DNA from: Micromonospora tarensis
Lineage (GTDB): Bacteria > Actinomycetota > Actinomycetes > Mycobacteriales > Micromonosporaceae
Length of the DNA stretch: 37,513 nt
NCBI RefSeq assembly: GCF_016803395.1
Contig: NZ_JAEVHL010000036.1
Span: 1-37,513, forward strand
Reading direction: 5' to 3'
Each line of letters opens with the position of its first letter. Positions within the stretch are counted from its first letter, which is position 1. A program made the position numbers and the translations under genes. The notes under the pieces were generated by a model. That model saw only the letters and a list, made by a program, of their open reading frames with translations, did no database searches and was not told the DNA's origin. Shown here in pieces: positions 1 through 8,300 of the stretch.

Positions 1-18
1 GCCGCCGCGCCCCGAGCG

Positions 19-1884
19 GTGCCGGTCGGCGCGGCGGTCTCCGGTGGCAGCGCGGACAACCAGGCACCGGCTGTCGACGGCGGCGCGGGCGAGCCCGGCC
101 CCGCGCCGAGCCGGACCGGCCGGCTCGCCCTGGCGGTCGACACCTGGCGTACGGCGGGACGGGGCGAGCGGTTGCTCGCCGGCACTGTCGGCGCGCTGGT
201 CCTGGTGGAGCTGCTGGTCGCGCTCCTGGCCGAGCCGAACAACTTCGACTCGCAGACGTACCACCTGCCGAAGGTGGAGCACTGGGTGGCCCAGGGCGAC
301 CTGGACTTCTGGCCGACCGCCATCCACCGCCAGGTGACCATTCCGCCCGGAGCGGAGTACCTGCTGCTGCATCTGCGCCTGCTCAGCGGCGGGGACCACC
401 TGTACAACCTGGTGCAGTGGGCGGCCGGGGTGCTCTGCCTCCTGGTGGCCGCCCGGATCACCGCGCAGCTCGGCGGCGGCCGGAGGGCGCAACTGCTCAC
501 CGCGTTCGTGCTGGCGACCACGCCGATGGTGGTGCTCCAGGCGACCAGCACGCAGACCGACCTGATCTGCGCGGCCTGGGTGGCCTGCGTGGCGACACTG
601 GTGCTGGACGGGCTGCGTCGACGGACCGGCTGGGGCACGCTGCTCGGGCTGGGCGCGGCCACCGGTCTGACCGCGGTGACCAAGACCAGCGGCCTGATCG
701 CGGTCGGTCCGCTGCTGGTGCTCTGGGGGGTGGCGCAGCTCAGGCTGGTCCTGGCCGGGAGGGCGACGCCGGCTGGCGAGGGGCGGCTGCCGGCCCGGCC
801 GGCCGGCGGGCTGGCCCGGACGGTTTCCGGTTCGGTGCTGATCCTGCTGGTCGCCGCCGTGGTGGTCGGCCCGTTCCTGGCCCGGGTGACCGCCGAGTTC
901 GGGCACCCGCTGGGGCCGCCCCGGCTGCGCGAGTCCATTCCGATGGAACGGCACGACCCGGCGTCGATAGTGGTCAACGCGCTGCGGATCGGGCACACCG
1001 CGTTCGACACGCCGCTGGCGCCCCTGCGTCGGGCCGGGGCGGAGGTGATCATCAGCGGCGCCGACACGATCGGGGTCGACCCGCAGGACCGTGCGATCAC
1101 GTTCGGCCGGGAGCTGTTCCCGGAGCCGGCCTGGTATCCGGACGAGGACCGGGTGGCGTTTCCTCTGGCCGGTGCGCTGGCGGTGATCGGCGCGGTGCTC
1201 GCGCTCGCCCGCCCACGGCGGGTCGACCCCGGCCACGCCGGGTCGCCGCGGGCGTACGCCGCGGTGGTGCTGGTCGCCGTGCTGCTGCACACCGCGATGA
1301 TCAAGTGGCAGCCGTGGGGGAACCGACTGCTGCTCTACGCCGTGGTGCTGGCGGTGCCCCTGGCCGGGCTCTGGCTGGACGCGCTCTTCCGCCGCCGGGC
1401 GGGCGGCCCCGGTCGTGGAGGTCGCTCGGTGGCCACCATGGTGGCCGTCAGCGTGCTGGCCGGCTCGGCGCTGGCCGGGGTGCTCGCGCTGTCGTACGGC
1501 TTCCCGCGTCGGCTGGTAGGCGCCGGCTCGGTCTTCACCACCTCGGACTGGGACACCCGGTTCCTGCGCCGCCCGCAGTGGGCTGACGAGTTCCGTTGGG
1601 CCGCGGCGGCGGTCCGGGACAGCGGCGCGCGACGGATCGGGCTGGTGCAGCAGAACGACAACTGGGAGTACCCGTGGTGGCTGCTGCTGCGGCAGCCCGA
1701 CGGCGGCTCGCCGGACCTGGTGGCGCTCCAGTCGGTGCTCCCGGAACGACCGCCGGCCGATCCCTCCTCGGTCGACGCCATCGTCTGCACCGGCAGCCAG
1801 GCGGCCTGCGCCGAGCTCGTGCCGGCCGGCTGGCGGCTGGAGTTCGACGGCTACGTCGGCTACGCGCTGCCGCCGGGCCGCTGA
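19..1884 (+). CDS. Polytopic membrane glycosyltransferase-like protein (GT39/PMT-like, C-type GT)
   Basis: A 621-residue protein with a proline/glycine-rich cytosolic N-terminus of about 50 residues followed by about ten hydrophobic segments, the first near residues 53-71. Just after that helix lies NNFDSQTYHLPKVEHW (residues 74-89); an acidic residue in the first extracytoplasmic loop is the usual catalytic position in membrane GTs that use polyprenyl-phosphate sugars (family knowledge), so Asp77 or Glu87 is a candidate. The last 110 residues are soluble and probably extracytoplasmic. By family it would transfer a sugar from a lipid carrier to a surface acceptor; donor and acceptor are unknown. 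GTG at 19 is the first start in the window, but the frame is open back to base 1, so the true start may lie upstream. It converges on the lipoprotein gene and shares a hairpin with it. Confidence 0.7.
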   Translation: MPVGAAVSGGSADNQAPAVDGGAGEPGPAPSRTGRLALAVDTWRTAGRGERLLAGTVGALVLVELLVALLAEPNNFDSQTYHLPKVEHWVAQGDLDFWPTAIHRQVTIPPGAEYLLLHLRLLSGGDHLYNLVQWAAGVLCLLVAARITAQLGGGRRAQLLTAFVLATTPMVVLQATSTQTDLICAAWVACVATLVLDGLRRRTGWGTLLGLGAATGLTAVTKTSGLIAVGPLLVLWGVAQLRLVLAGRATPAGEGRLPARPAGGLARTVSGSVLILLVAAVVVGPFLARVTAEFGHPLGPPRLRESIPMERHDPASIVVNALRIGHTAFDTPLAPLRRAGAEVIISGADTIGVDPQDRAITFGRELFPEPAWYPDEDRVAFPLAGALAVIGAVLALARPRRVDPGHAGSPRAYAAVVLVAVLLHTAMIKWQPWGNRLLLYAVVLAVPLAGLWLDALFRRRAGGPGRGGRSVATMVAVSVLAGSALAGVLALSYGFPRRLVGAGSVFTTSDWDTRFLRRPQWADEFRWAAAAVRDSGARRIGLVQQNDNWEYPWWLLLRQPDGGSPDLVALQSVLPERPPADPSSVDAIVCTGSQAACAELVPAGWRLEFDGYVGYALPPGR

Positions 1885-1968
1885 CGCGGAGCCCACCTGC
1901 CGCCCGGATCGTCCGATCCGCTACGGCCACGACGACTTCGTCGGCTCGCGCGGCTACTGACCGAGGCA

Positions 1969-1994
1969 GGGGCCCTGGCCTCGACCAGAGCCCC
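1969..1994. terminator. Bidirectional hairpin between convergent genes
   Basis: Arms GGGGCCCTGG (1969-1978) and CCAGAGCCCC (1985-1994) pair with one mismatch around a 6-base loop. It sits between the stop at 1884 (plus) and the stop at 2001 (minus), where a shared terminator is expected. There is no U-tract, as is usual in such GC-rich genomes. Confidence 0.55.
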
Positions 1995-2000
1995 CGCCCC

Positions 2001-2600
2001 TCACTTGGCGCGGGGAACGAGGACGAGCCGGGCCACGCCCTTGTCGCCGTCCTTCGCGCCGGCGACACCGAGCGTCGTACCGACCTTGACCTCGCTCGGC
2101 TGCACGGTGGCCCGCCGCTCGACGACCTTCAGGTCGTCGCCGAACGTCCAGGTCATGGTGAAGCCGTCGGTGGACTTGACGGTCATCGAGTCGCCGTCGA
2201 TGGCGGTCACCGCACCGCGCTGCACGGCGACGGTCTGCGTACCGCCGTCCTTCGTCTTCACCACCGCCTCACCGTGCAGGGTGTTCTTGCGCAGCAGGAC
2301 GCGGGCCTGGCGACGCTTGCGCCACTCCTCGCCGCGCTTCTCCCGGGCCTTGTCCTTCGCGCTGGGTGACGTACCCGGCGTCGGGGTGGCCGGTGCGGCG
2401 ATCGTCTGCACGTCCAGCTCGTCGGCGTCGAAGCCCATCGCGGTCAGCGCCTGACCCTCGACCCCCATCGCGGCGGCGACCTCGACGGCGGCGTCCCGGG
2501 CAGGCTGGCTGGCCACCTCGGCCGCGCCGCAGCCGCTGACGCCGAGCGTGACCGCCGCGAGCAGTGCCGTGGTGCCGGTGACGAAACCCCAACGTGGCAT
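2001..2600 (-). CDS. Putative lipoprotein of the kinase operon
   Basis: A 199-residue exported protein of unknown function. ATG at 2600 is preceded by GAGAGGGAC, a fair Shine-Dalgarno sequence. Residues 1-24 form a lipoprotein signal: Arg3, a hydrophobic stretch, then VSGC with Cys24 as the likely lipidated residue. A low-complexity Thr/Pro/Ser spacer near 75-85 and a very basic stretch (KDKAREKRGEEWRKRRQAR) follow, then about 85 residues of short beta strands resembling the OB-like repeats of DUF5666-type proteins (weak match). It lies 56 bases after the histidine kinase on the same strand, so it is probably cotranscribed and may be its target or an accessory sensor. The frame continues upstream of 2600, but that stretch is a shadow of the kinase gene. 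Confidence 0.75.
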   Translation of the reverse strand: MPRWGFVTGTTALLAAVTLGVSGCGAAEVASQPARDAAVEVAAAMGVEGQALTAMGFDADELDVQTIAAPATPTPGTSPSAKDKAREKRGEEWRKRRQARVLLRKNTLHGEAVVKTKDGGTQTVAVQRGAVTAIDGDSMTVKSTDGFTMTWTFGDDLKVVERRATVQPSEVKVGTTLGVAGAKDGDKGVARLVLVPRAK

Positions 2601-2656
2601 GACTGTCCCTCTCGTCCGTGGAGCCCTCAGCCTTCCCCGGAACGACGAGCGGAGCG

Positions 2657-4122
2657 TCAGGCCGATGTTCGGGTCAGGTAAGGATCGCCGGGCAACCGGA
2701 CGGTGAAGGCGGCGCCGCCCTCCGGCGCGTGCCCGGCGACGATCTCCCCGCCCAGCCGACGGACCAACCCGGCAGCCAGCGCCAACCCCAGCCCGCTGCC
2801 CACCTTGCGCACCCCCCGGTAACGCTCGTGCAGCGCGCCGCGTTCGAACGCCACCGCCAGGTCGTCGTCGGTGAAGCCGGGCCCGCCGTCCCGAACCTCC
2901 AACACACCGCCGGCGGCCGACTCCGCGCCGGCCGGCCGGACCGCGAGCACCACCGGCGACCCCGGGGGTACGACCCGCAGCGCGTTCTCCAGCAGCCCGT
3001 CCAGCACCTGCCGAATCCTCCCCGGATCGGTGTACGCGGACACCGGCTGACCCGGCGTCTCCAGGCGGAACGGCACGCCCACCGCCGCGCACCGGCCGGA
3101 CCAGGTCGGCTCCGCGTCCACGGCCAGTCGGGTCAGGTCCACCGACACCGGTTCCAGGGGGAAGTCGGCGGCCTCCAGCCGGGCCAGCGCCAGCAGGTCA
3201 CCGATCAGCCGGTCCAGGTGTTGCGCCTCGGTCAGCATCGTCCGACCGGTGTCGACGGTGTCGTCGGCGCCGAGCACGCCGTCGGCGAGCGCCTCGGCGT
3301 ACCCCCGGATCGCGGTCAGCGGGGTGCGCAGCTCGTGCGAGACGGAGAGTAGGAACTCCCGCTGTCGGCCCTCACTGGTGGCCAGTGCGGCGGCCAGCCC
3401 GTTCAACGCCTCGGCCAGGTCGGCGACCTCGTCGGGCGGCTCGACCGGCACCCGGACGGCGCGGTCCCCGGCGCGCAGCCGGGCGGCGGCGGTGGCCGCG
3501 ACCCGGATCGGCCGGGCCAGTCGACGGGCCAGCAGCAGCCCGGCCACCACCCCGGCGGCCAACCCGGCCAGCAGCGGCAACCAGAGGCTGAGCAGCACCT
3601 GCGCCCAGAGCCCGTCCGCCACCGGGCGGGAGAGCACCACACCGTTTCCGCCGGTCAGCGCCCGGCCCTCGACCACGGCTCGTTCGCCGTTGACCAGGCG
3701 GCGGGCCGACACGTTGCGCCCCTGCTCGATCCGCTGCACCACCCGGGGCGCAGACCAGCCCGATCGACCCGGCCCCGCCGGATCAGGTACGCGTCGATGC
3801 CCTGGTCACGGAGCTGCTGGATGAGCCGTTCCTCGTCGCTGCTGCGACCACGGTCCAGCCGGGTCCGCAGCACCTCGGCCGCGAGCCGGGCCTGCGCGGC
3901 GAGCGCGTCCTGGTCGCGTCGCTCCGCGCCCCGGATCGCCAACGGCACCGCGACGATGGCGGTGACCAGCACCGACACCAGTGCCACAGCGCAGGTGACG
4001 AGCACCGCCCGGGCGGTCAGCGTACGGCCGAACCGGGCACGTCGGGGTGCGGCCGGTGCGCCGGTGCCGACCACCGGCAGGGCCATGGTCGGCGACTCGA
4101 CCCGCCCGGGCTGGTCAGGCAT
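2657..4122 (-). pseudogene. Sensor histidine kinase (HAMP-HisKA-HATPase) with an apparent one-base deletion
   Basis: The gene is split over two frames. The N-terminal part (4122 to about 3745) has a basic start, a transmembrane helix (TARAVLVTCAVALVSVLVTA) and an extracytoplasmic region ending in DQGIDAYLIRRGRVDRAGLRP. The C-terminal part (about 3745 to 2657) continues VVQRIEQGRNVSARRLV, then TM2, HAMP, the H-box SVSHELRTPLTAIRGY with the phosphoacceptor His, and N, G1 and G2 boxes (GLLENALR, DGGPGF, GSGLGLAL). Adding one base to the C-run near 3745-3748 joins them as ...RAGLRPRVVQRIEQ..., and the length becomes exactly 489 codons. ATG at 4122 overlaps the regulator stop by 8 bases, so the two are translationally coupled. 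The gene is a true frameshift mutant or a homopolymer sequencing error; everything else about it looks intact. Confidence 0.8.
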
Positions 4123-4807
4123 CGACGGCGTACCCCACGCCCCGGTGGGTCCGGATCACGCTCGTCGGGCCGAGCTTCGCCCGTACCTGGGCGACGTGCA
4201 CGTCCACCGTCCGGGTGCCGGCGTGCGCCGCGTAACCCCAGACCCCGGCGAGCAGCTCCTCCCTGGTGAAGACCCGACCGGGCCGGGCCATCAGGTGGGC
4301 CAGCAGGTCGAACTCGGTGGAGGTGAGCTGCACCGGCGTGCCGGCGGCGGTGACCGTGCGCCGGGCCGGGTCGAGCGTCACCGCGCCGACGACCCGTGGT
4401 CGGTCCGCGCCCTCCGGCCCGCCGGCGGACCGGCGCAGCACCGCGCGCACCCGGGCGACCAACTCCCGTGGGCTGAACGGTTTGGTGACGTAGTCGTCGG
4501 CGCCCAGCTCCAGGCCGACGATCCGGTCCACCTCGTCGTCCCGGGCGGTGAGGAAGATGACCGGGGTCCAGTCTCCCGCCTCGCGCAGCCGGCGGCAGAT
4601 CTCGGTGCCGGGCAGGCCCGGCAGCGCGATGTCCAGGACACAGGCCACCGGTCGCAGCCGGCGGGCCGCGCTCAGGCCGGCCGCCCCGTCCCGTTCCAGG
4701 TGGACGCCGAACCCGTCCCGGGTGAGGTAGAGCCGGACCAGGTCGGCGATGGCCGGCTCGTCCTCGACCACCAGGACGAGCCCGCGATGCGGAGGTTCGA
4801 CGGTCAC
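4115..4807 (-). CDS. OmpR/PhoB-family response regulator
   Basis: 230 residues from GTG at 4807. Receiver domain about 9-122: acidic pair in VVEDEP, phosphoacceptor Asp59 in CVLDIALPG, switch Thr in FLTARD, and Lys in YVTKPF. The winged-helix DNA-binding domain follows (about 135-228), with TSTEFDLLAHLMARPGRVFTREELL and the recognition helix RTVDVHVAQVRAKLG, ending VIRTHRGVGYAVDA. The start at 4807 places MTVEPPHRGLVLVVEDEP directly before the domain. The frame runs on to 4945, but the extra residues are unlike this family and run into the neighbouring gene; no strong Shine-Dalgarno precedes 4807. It is the partner of the overlapping histidine kinase and probably controls this operon, possibly in response to envelope conditions. 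Confidence 0.88.
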   Translation of the reverse strand: MTVEPPHRGLVLVVEDEPAIADLVRLYLTRDGFGVHLERDGAAGLSAARRLRPVACVLDIALPGLPGTEICRRLREAGDWTPVIFLTARDDEVDRIVGLELGADDYVTKPFSPRELVARVRAVLRRSAGGPEGADRPRVVGAVTLDPARRTVTAAGTPVQLTSTEFDLLAHLMARPGRVFTREELLAGVWGYAAHAGTRTVDVHVAQVRAKLGPTSVIRTHRGVGYAVDA

Positions 4808-4895
4808 CGGCCCATGATTGCCGACCGGTGGGTTCGGCGCGATCGGTGCGTGTTCGAGTTCGGTAAAGGCGCGCGACGCCCGATGAGGTGTCAGC

Positions 4896-5402
4896 TCACC
4901 AGGACGGCGCGAACATCCCGGGTCGCGCGACGGCCGGGGTGTCACCGATGCTGGCGACCACCCGCGCGCCGGGTGGCCGCAGCCGGGTCCGGAACGCCTG
5001 GTTGAGCAGCGCGTCGAGCTGCCAGACCTGCTTCGGGTGACTGGTTCGGATCAGGAACCGCTCGCGGATCCCGTCGATCGCGGTGGCCGCCATCTCGACC
5101 GACTGGAGCCGCGGGTCCGGGCTCCAGGTGACGTTGCTCAGCTCGCGCAGCTCGGTGTTGAGGTGCAGGCGTAGTCGGTGCAGCAGGCGGGTCTGCTGGG
5201 TCACCACCAGCCGGCGGTGGGTGAGTAGCAACAGGTAGTCGCCGGTGACCGGGCGGTCGGGGCGGCTGCACCGGGTGACCAGGATGGTGGCGTCACCGGA
5301 GCCGACGCAGCGGCGAAAGACCGGCATGTGCCGGCTCACCGTCTGCACGGCCAGGCCAGCCTCAGCGGCGGCCGGAAGGAACGTTCGGGAGAAGACGTCC
5401 AT
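4896..5402 (-). CDS. Conserved hypothetical protein
   Basis: 168 residues from ATG at 5402; the frame stays open to a GTG at 5465 (189 residues). Family not recognised. The protein is soluble, with mixed strands and helices: a central GDYLLLLTHRRLVVTQQT stretch resembles PH-like/bacterial PH strands, and LHRLRLHLNTELRELSNVTWSPD follows. A proline/arginine-rich tail ends in MFAPSW. I prefer 5402 because the CRP-like palindrome at 5430-5443 would otherwise be inside the gene, but neither start has a clear ribosome site. It is upstream of, and on the same strand as, the two-component operon, 88 bases from the regulator start, so it could be cotranscribed. Confidence 0.6.
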   Translation of the reverse strand: MDVFSRTFLPAAAEAGLAVQTVSRHMPVFRRCVGSGDATILVTRCSRPDRPVTGDYLLLLTHRRLVVTQQTRLLHRLRLHLNTELRELSNVTWSPDPRLQSVEMAATAIDGIRERFLIRTSHPKQVWQLDALLNQAFRTRLRPPGARVVASIGDTPAVARPGMFAPSW

Positions 5403-5429
5403 GACCTGCCCAACGACGCCCCCGACGGG

Positions 5430-5443
5430 GTGACGTGGGTCAC
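5430..5443. promoter_or_regulatory. CRP/GlxR-like palindrome GTGA-N6-TCAC
   Basis: GTGACGTGGGTCAC has the exact GTGA-N6-TCAC form of CRP-family operators and lies 28-41 bases upstream of the preferred start at 5402. A second palindrome of the same form lies at 34032-34045. So close to the start it would overlap the core promoter, favouring repression. If the gene starts at 5465 the site would be intragenic. Confidence 0.35.
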
Positions 5444-5484
5444 GCGGGTTTTTTGGAAGTTCCACGCCGCGTGTCGCACTGCCT

Positions 5485-5504
5485 GTCCGGCTTTTGACTC
5501 GGAC
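5485..5504. terminator. Small hairpin after the APH-like gene
   Basis: GTCCG (5485-5489) pairs perfectly with CGGAC (5500-5504) around a 10-base loop containing TTTT. It is 10 bases beyond the stop of the minus-strand gene at 5514. A weak terminator candidate; it also lies upstream of the next gene, so it could only be partial. Confidence 0.3.
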
Positions 5505-5513
5505 GGATCGTGG

Positions 5514-6527
5514 TCAGGAGTTGGGGTCAAGTGGGCTGGCGGCGAAGAGCTCCGCCAGCCAGCCCGGCACGGCGTCGACGTACTCGGCGCGGGACTCCTC
5601 GGCGGTGTCCAGCGCGCGACGCCAGGACAGCGACCGGCTCACCGGCCCCAGGTTGATCGCGAGGTCGGCGGCCTCGACCAGGGTCCGCCGGTCGTACCGG
5701 TCGGTCCACGCCTCCAGATAGGCGTCGCGCAACCGAGCCAACTGGGCGTCGCCGGCTGCCAGCTTCCTGGTGTGCCGGATCGAACGCAGCGTCACCAGCA
5801 GCGTGCCGAACGGGTGCGCCACCGAGGCGTCACCCCAGTCGAAGTAGCGGTACCCGTCCTGGCCCGCGAAGACGTTGCCGTCGTGCAGGTCGTCGTGTTG
5901 CACGGCGGCCGGAATGCCGAGGTCGGCGAGCCGGCGGCACCGCTCGGCGTACGACGGCAGCTCGGCCCGCAGCCGCTCGTACAGCTCCGGGCTGAGCCCG
6001 GCCTCGGCACCGATGAGCAGCGACCGGTGATCGTCGAGCAGCTCGGCGAAGAGCCCGGCCAGCACCTCGGGACGCTGATCCGGCACGCCTCGGGCGACCA
6101 GCTCGGCGGCCCGCGGCTCGCTCGCCAGTTGGAGCGCCGCGTACCCGGGCAGGGCCCGCTCCCAGTGGGTCAGGTCACTGTCGCGCGCCAGCAGGTCGCG
6201 CAGGGACTCGCGGCCGTCGGGCAGCAGCGACCAGCCCTGCGCCGGGTCCACCGCGATCGGCGTCAGCACCCGATCGGGGGCCAACTCGGCGAGCGACGTG
6301 ATCAGCACGGCCTCGTGCGTCGTGCCCGGGTTGTTCGCCTTGAACCAGACCGGGCCGTCGTCGGTGGGCACCCGCCAGACCAGCGACCAGGGACGCACCC
6401 GGGGCTCCACCAGCCCGGTCACCCGACGGCCGGCCCGGCTCAACTGCGCGTCCACCCAGGACCGGGCCCGCACCTGCCACTGCTCGCTGGACCAGTCGAA
6501 GGCGGGCATCCTGGCGATCGTCGTCAC
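5514..6527 (-). CDS. Aminoglycoside phosphotransferase-fold (APH) family protein
   Basis: 337 residues. The kinase-like fold is shown by VWFKANNP (candidate ATP-binding Lys63), the catalytic loop QHDDLHDGNVF (His211, Asp213, Asn218) and the metal-binding FDWGD (Asp230). Length and layout match the broad APH/choline-kinase family, which phosphorylates small hydroxylated molecules; the substrate cannot be told and resistance should not be assumed. I chose GTG at 6527 because TAAGGTG sits 6 bases upstream; GTG at 6536 and ATG at 6509 are alternatives. It follows the thiolase by about 55 bases on the same strand, with a hairpin between, so cotranscription is uncertain. Confidence 0.8.
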   Translation of the reverse strand: MTTIARMPAFDWSSEQWQVRARSWVDAQLSRAGRRVTGLVEPRVRPWSLVWRVPTDDGPVWFKANNPGTTHEAVLITSLAELAPDRVLTPIAVDPAQGWSLLPDGRESLRDLLARDSDLTHWERALPGYAALQLASEPRAAELVARGVPDQRPEVLAGLFAELLDDHRSLLIGAEAGLSPELYERLRAELPSYAERCRRLADLGIPAAVQHDDLHDGNVFAGQDGYRYFDWGDASVAHPFGTLLVTLRSIRHTRKLAAGDAQLARLRDAYLEAWTDRYDRRTLVEAADLAINLGPVSRSLSWRRALDTAEESRAEYVDAVPGWLAELFAASPLDPNS

Positions 6528-6541
6528 GCTGGGCACCTTAG

Positions 6542-6581
6542 GCCGCTCTCCCGGGCCGGGGCGAGACGTTTTCCGAGCGGC
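6542..6581. terminator. Inverted repeat after the thiolase gene
   Basis: GCCGCTC (6542-6548) and GAGCGGC (6575-6581) pair perfectly around a 26-base GC-rich interval, immediately after the thiolase stop (minus strand, 6583). Probable terminator or attenuating hairpin before the APH-like gene. Confidence 0.35.
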
Positions 6582-6582
6582 G

Positions 6583-7755
6583 TCAGATCAGCTCGACGAT
6601 GGTGGCGTTGGCCATGCCACCGCCCTCGCACATGGTCTGCAGGCCGTAGCGGAGCCCGTTGTCCCGCATGTGCTGGAGCATGGTGGTCATGATCCGGGCA
6701 CCGGAGCCGCCGAGCGGGTGACCGAGAGCGATCGCCCCACCGCGCGGGTTGAGCCGCTCCGGGTCCGCCTCGGTCTCCGCCAGCCAGGCCAGCGGCACCG
6801 GGGCGAACGCCTCGTTCACCTCGTACACCCCGATCTCCTCGATGCCCAGCCCCGCGCGGCGCAGCGCCTTGGCGGTGGCCGGGATGGGCGCGGTGAGCAT
6901 GGCGACCGGGTCGTCGGCGGCGACCACCGCGGTGTGGATCCGGGCCAGCGGGCGCAGGCCGTGCCGGCTGGCCCAGTCGGAGGTGGTCACCGCGAGGGCG
7001 GCCGCGCCGTCGGAGATCTGGGACGCGGACCCGGCGGTGACCACGCCGTCGGCACGGAACGGGGTGGGCAGCTCACCGAGCCTGTCGAGTGAGGTGTCCC
7101 GCCGGATGCCCTCGTCGGCGGCGAACTTGCCACCGTCGCCGAGCGGCACCGCTGTCAACTCCGGATCGAACGCGCCGGCGTCCTGCGCGGCGGCGGCCTT
7201 CTCGTGGCTGGCCAGCGCGAACTCGTCGAGCTGCGGACGCGAGAGGCGCCACCGCTGGGCGATCAGCTCGGCGCCGACCCCCTGGTTGAACGGCAGCGGC
7301 GCGTCGTCGGCGAAGCCCTCGACGCCTCGGTAACGGGCGCGCAGTTGGTCGCTGAACGGCATCCCGTCGGCGACACTGGAGCCCATCGGCACCCGGGTCA
7401 TCGACTCGACCCCACCGGCGACCACCAGGTCGGCCTGGCCGGAGAGCACCGTCGCCGCGGCGAAGTGCAGGGCCTGCTGACTGGAGCCGCACTGCCGGTC
7501 CACAGTGGTGCCGGGCACGGTCTCGGGCCAGCCGGCGGCGAGCACGCTGTTGCGGGCGATGTTCCACGACTGCTCGCCGACCTGGGACACGCAACCCCAG
7601 AAGACGTCGTCGACCTGCGCCGGGTCGAGCCCGGTGCGCTCGGCGAGGGCGCGCAGCACGTGCGCCGAGAGGTCGACCGGGTGGACACCGGCGAGGCTCC
7701 CCCTGCGCCGCCCGACCGGGGTACGCACCGCGCCGACGATGACCGCGTCACTCAT
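6583..7755 (-). CDS. Thiolase (acetyl-CoA C-acetyltransferase / 3-ketoacyl-CoA thiolase)
   Basis: 390 residues, the normal thiolase length. The nucleophile Cys89 lies in TVDRQCGSSQQAL, NEAFA is present, His346 is in GGAIALGHPLGGSGAR, and the second active Cys376 is in MCEGGGMANA: the complete Cys-His-Cys set, nearly at the positions of classic biosynthetic thiolases. By family it either condenses two acetyl-CoA or cleaves 3-ketoacyl-CoA in beta-oxidation. The absence of other beta-oxidation genes nearby leaves the direction open. ATG at 7755 is preceded by GGGGAG five bases upstream, a strong ribosome site. It is divergent from the PH-domain gene. Confidence 0.92.
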   Translation of the reverse strand: MSDAVIVGAVRTPVGRRRGSLAGVHPVDLSAHVLRALAERTGLDPAQVDDVFWGCVSQVGEQSWNIARNSVLAAGWPETVPGTTVDRQCGSSQQALHFAAATVLSGQADLVVAGGVESMTRVPMGSSVADGMPFSDQLRARYRGVEGFADDAPLPFNQGVGAELIAQRWRLSRPQLDEFALASHEKAAAAQDAGAFDPELTAVPLGDGGKFAADEGIRRDTSLDRLGELPTPFRADGVVTAGSASQISDGAAALAVTTSDWASRHGLRPLARIHTAVVAADDPVAMLTAPIPATAKALRRAGLGIEEIGVYEVNEAFAPVPLAWLAETEADPERLNPRGGAIALGHPLGGSGARIMTTMLQHMRDNGLRYGLQTMCEGGGMANATIVELI

Positions 7756-7867
7756 GTTTACTCCCCGGTAACTTGGGCTGCTCCGATCCTACGTGGTCGC
7801 GTGAGCGGCGGGCGGCCCACACCTCGACGAGATGCCGGAATCGGACGCACGCTGGCATGCTGGGCGG

Positions 7868-8296
7868 GTGAACGAGCCCCCTCCGACCCGGCAGTGGCGG
7901 GTGCCGGCGGGCCTGCCCGCGGCGAAGCTGGCCGGTGCCGTCCTGCTCGTCGCGCTCGGGCTGCTGCTCGCCGACGGCGATCCGGTCCGCCTGGTGGTGG
8001 CCGCCCTGGCAGCCGCCGCGCTGGCCGGCTGGGCGGTACGCGACCTGGTCGCGCCGGTCCGGTTGACGGTGGCCACGGCCGGCCTGACCGTCATCCACGG
8101 GTTCGCGGGACGGCGACTGCTGCCCTGGTCGGCAGTCGAGGCGATCACCGTCGACCGGCGGCCACGGCTGGGGCTGACCAGCGAGACCCTGGAGATCGAC
8201 GCGGGCGACTCGCTGCACCTGTTCGGCCGGTACGACCTGGGGAGCACCCCGGAGGAGGTGGCCGCCGCACTGCGGGCCGCCCGCCCGAACCCCTGA
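7868..8296 (+). CDS. Small membrane protein with a bacterial PH-like domain
   Basis: 142 residues. Two hydrophobic helices (AAKLAGAVLLVALGLLLA and LVVAALAAAALAGWAV) are followed by a beta-rich domain with PVRLTVATAGLTVIHGF and LLPWSAVEAITVD, the layout of the actinobacterial PH_6 (low-molecular-weight antigen-like) family. Function unknown; such proteins sit in the membrane with the PH domain in the cytosol. GTG at 7868 is chosen for a typical short N-terminus; an in-frame ATG at 7832 is possible. Its stop is only 4 bases from the convergent rhomboid stop. Confidence 0.7.
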   Translation: MNEPPPTRQWRVPAGLPAAKLAGAVLLVALGLLLADGDPVRLVVAALAAAALAGWAVRDLVAPVRLTVATAGLTVIHGFAGRRLLPWSAVEAITVDRRPRLGLTSETLEIDAGDSLHLFGRYDLGSTPEEVAAALRAARPNP

Positions 8297-8300
8297 CCTG

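Noticed and set aside
5514..6527. Aminoglycoside resistance gene
   Set aside because: Only the general APH fold is visible; many such proteins phosphorylate other metabolites, and there is no resistance context.
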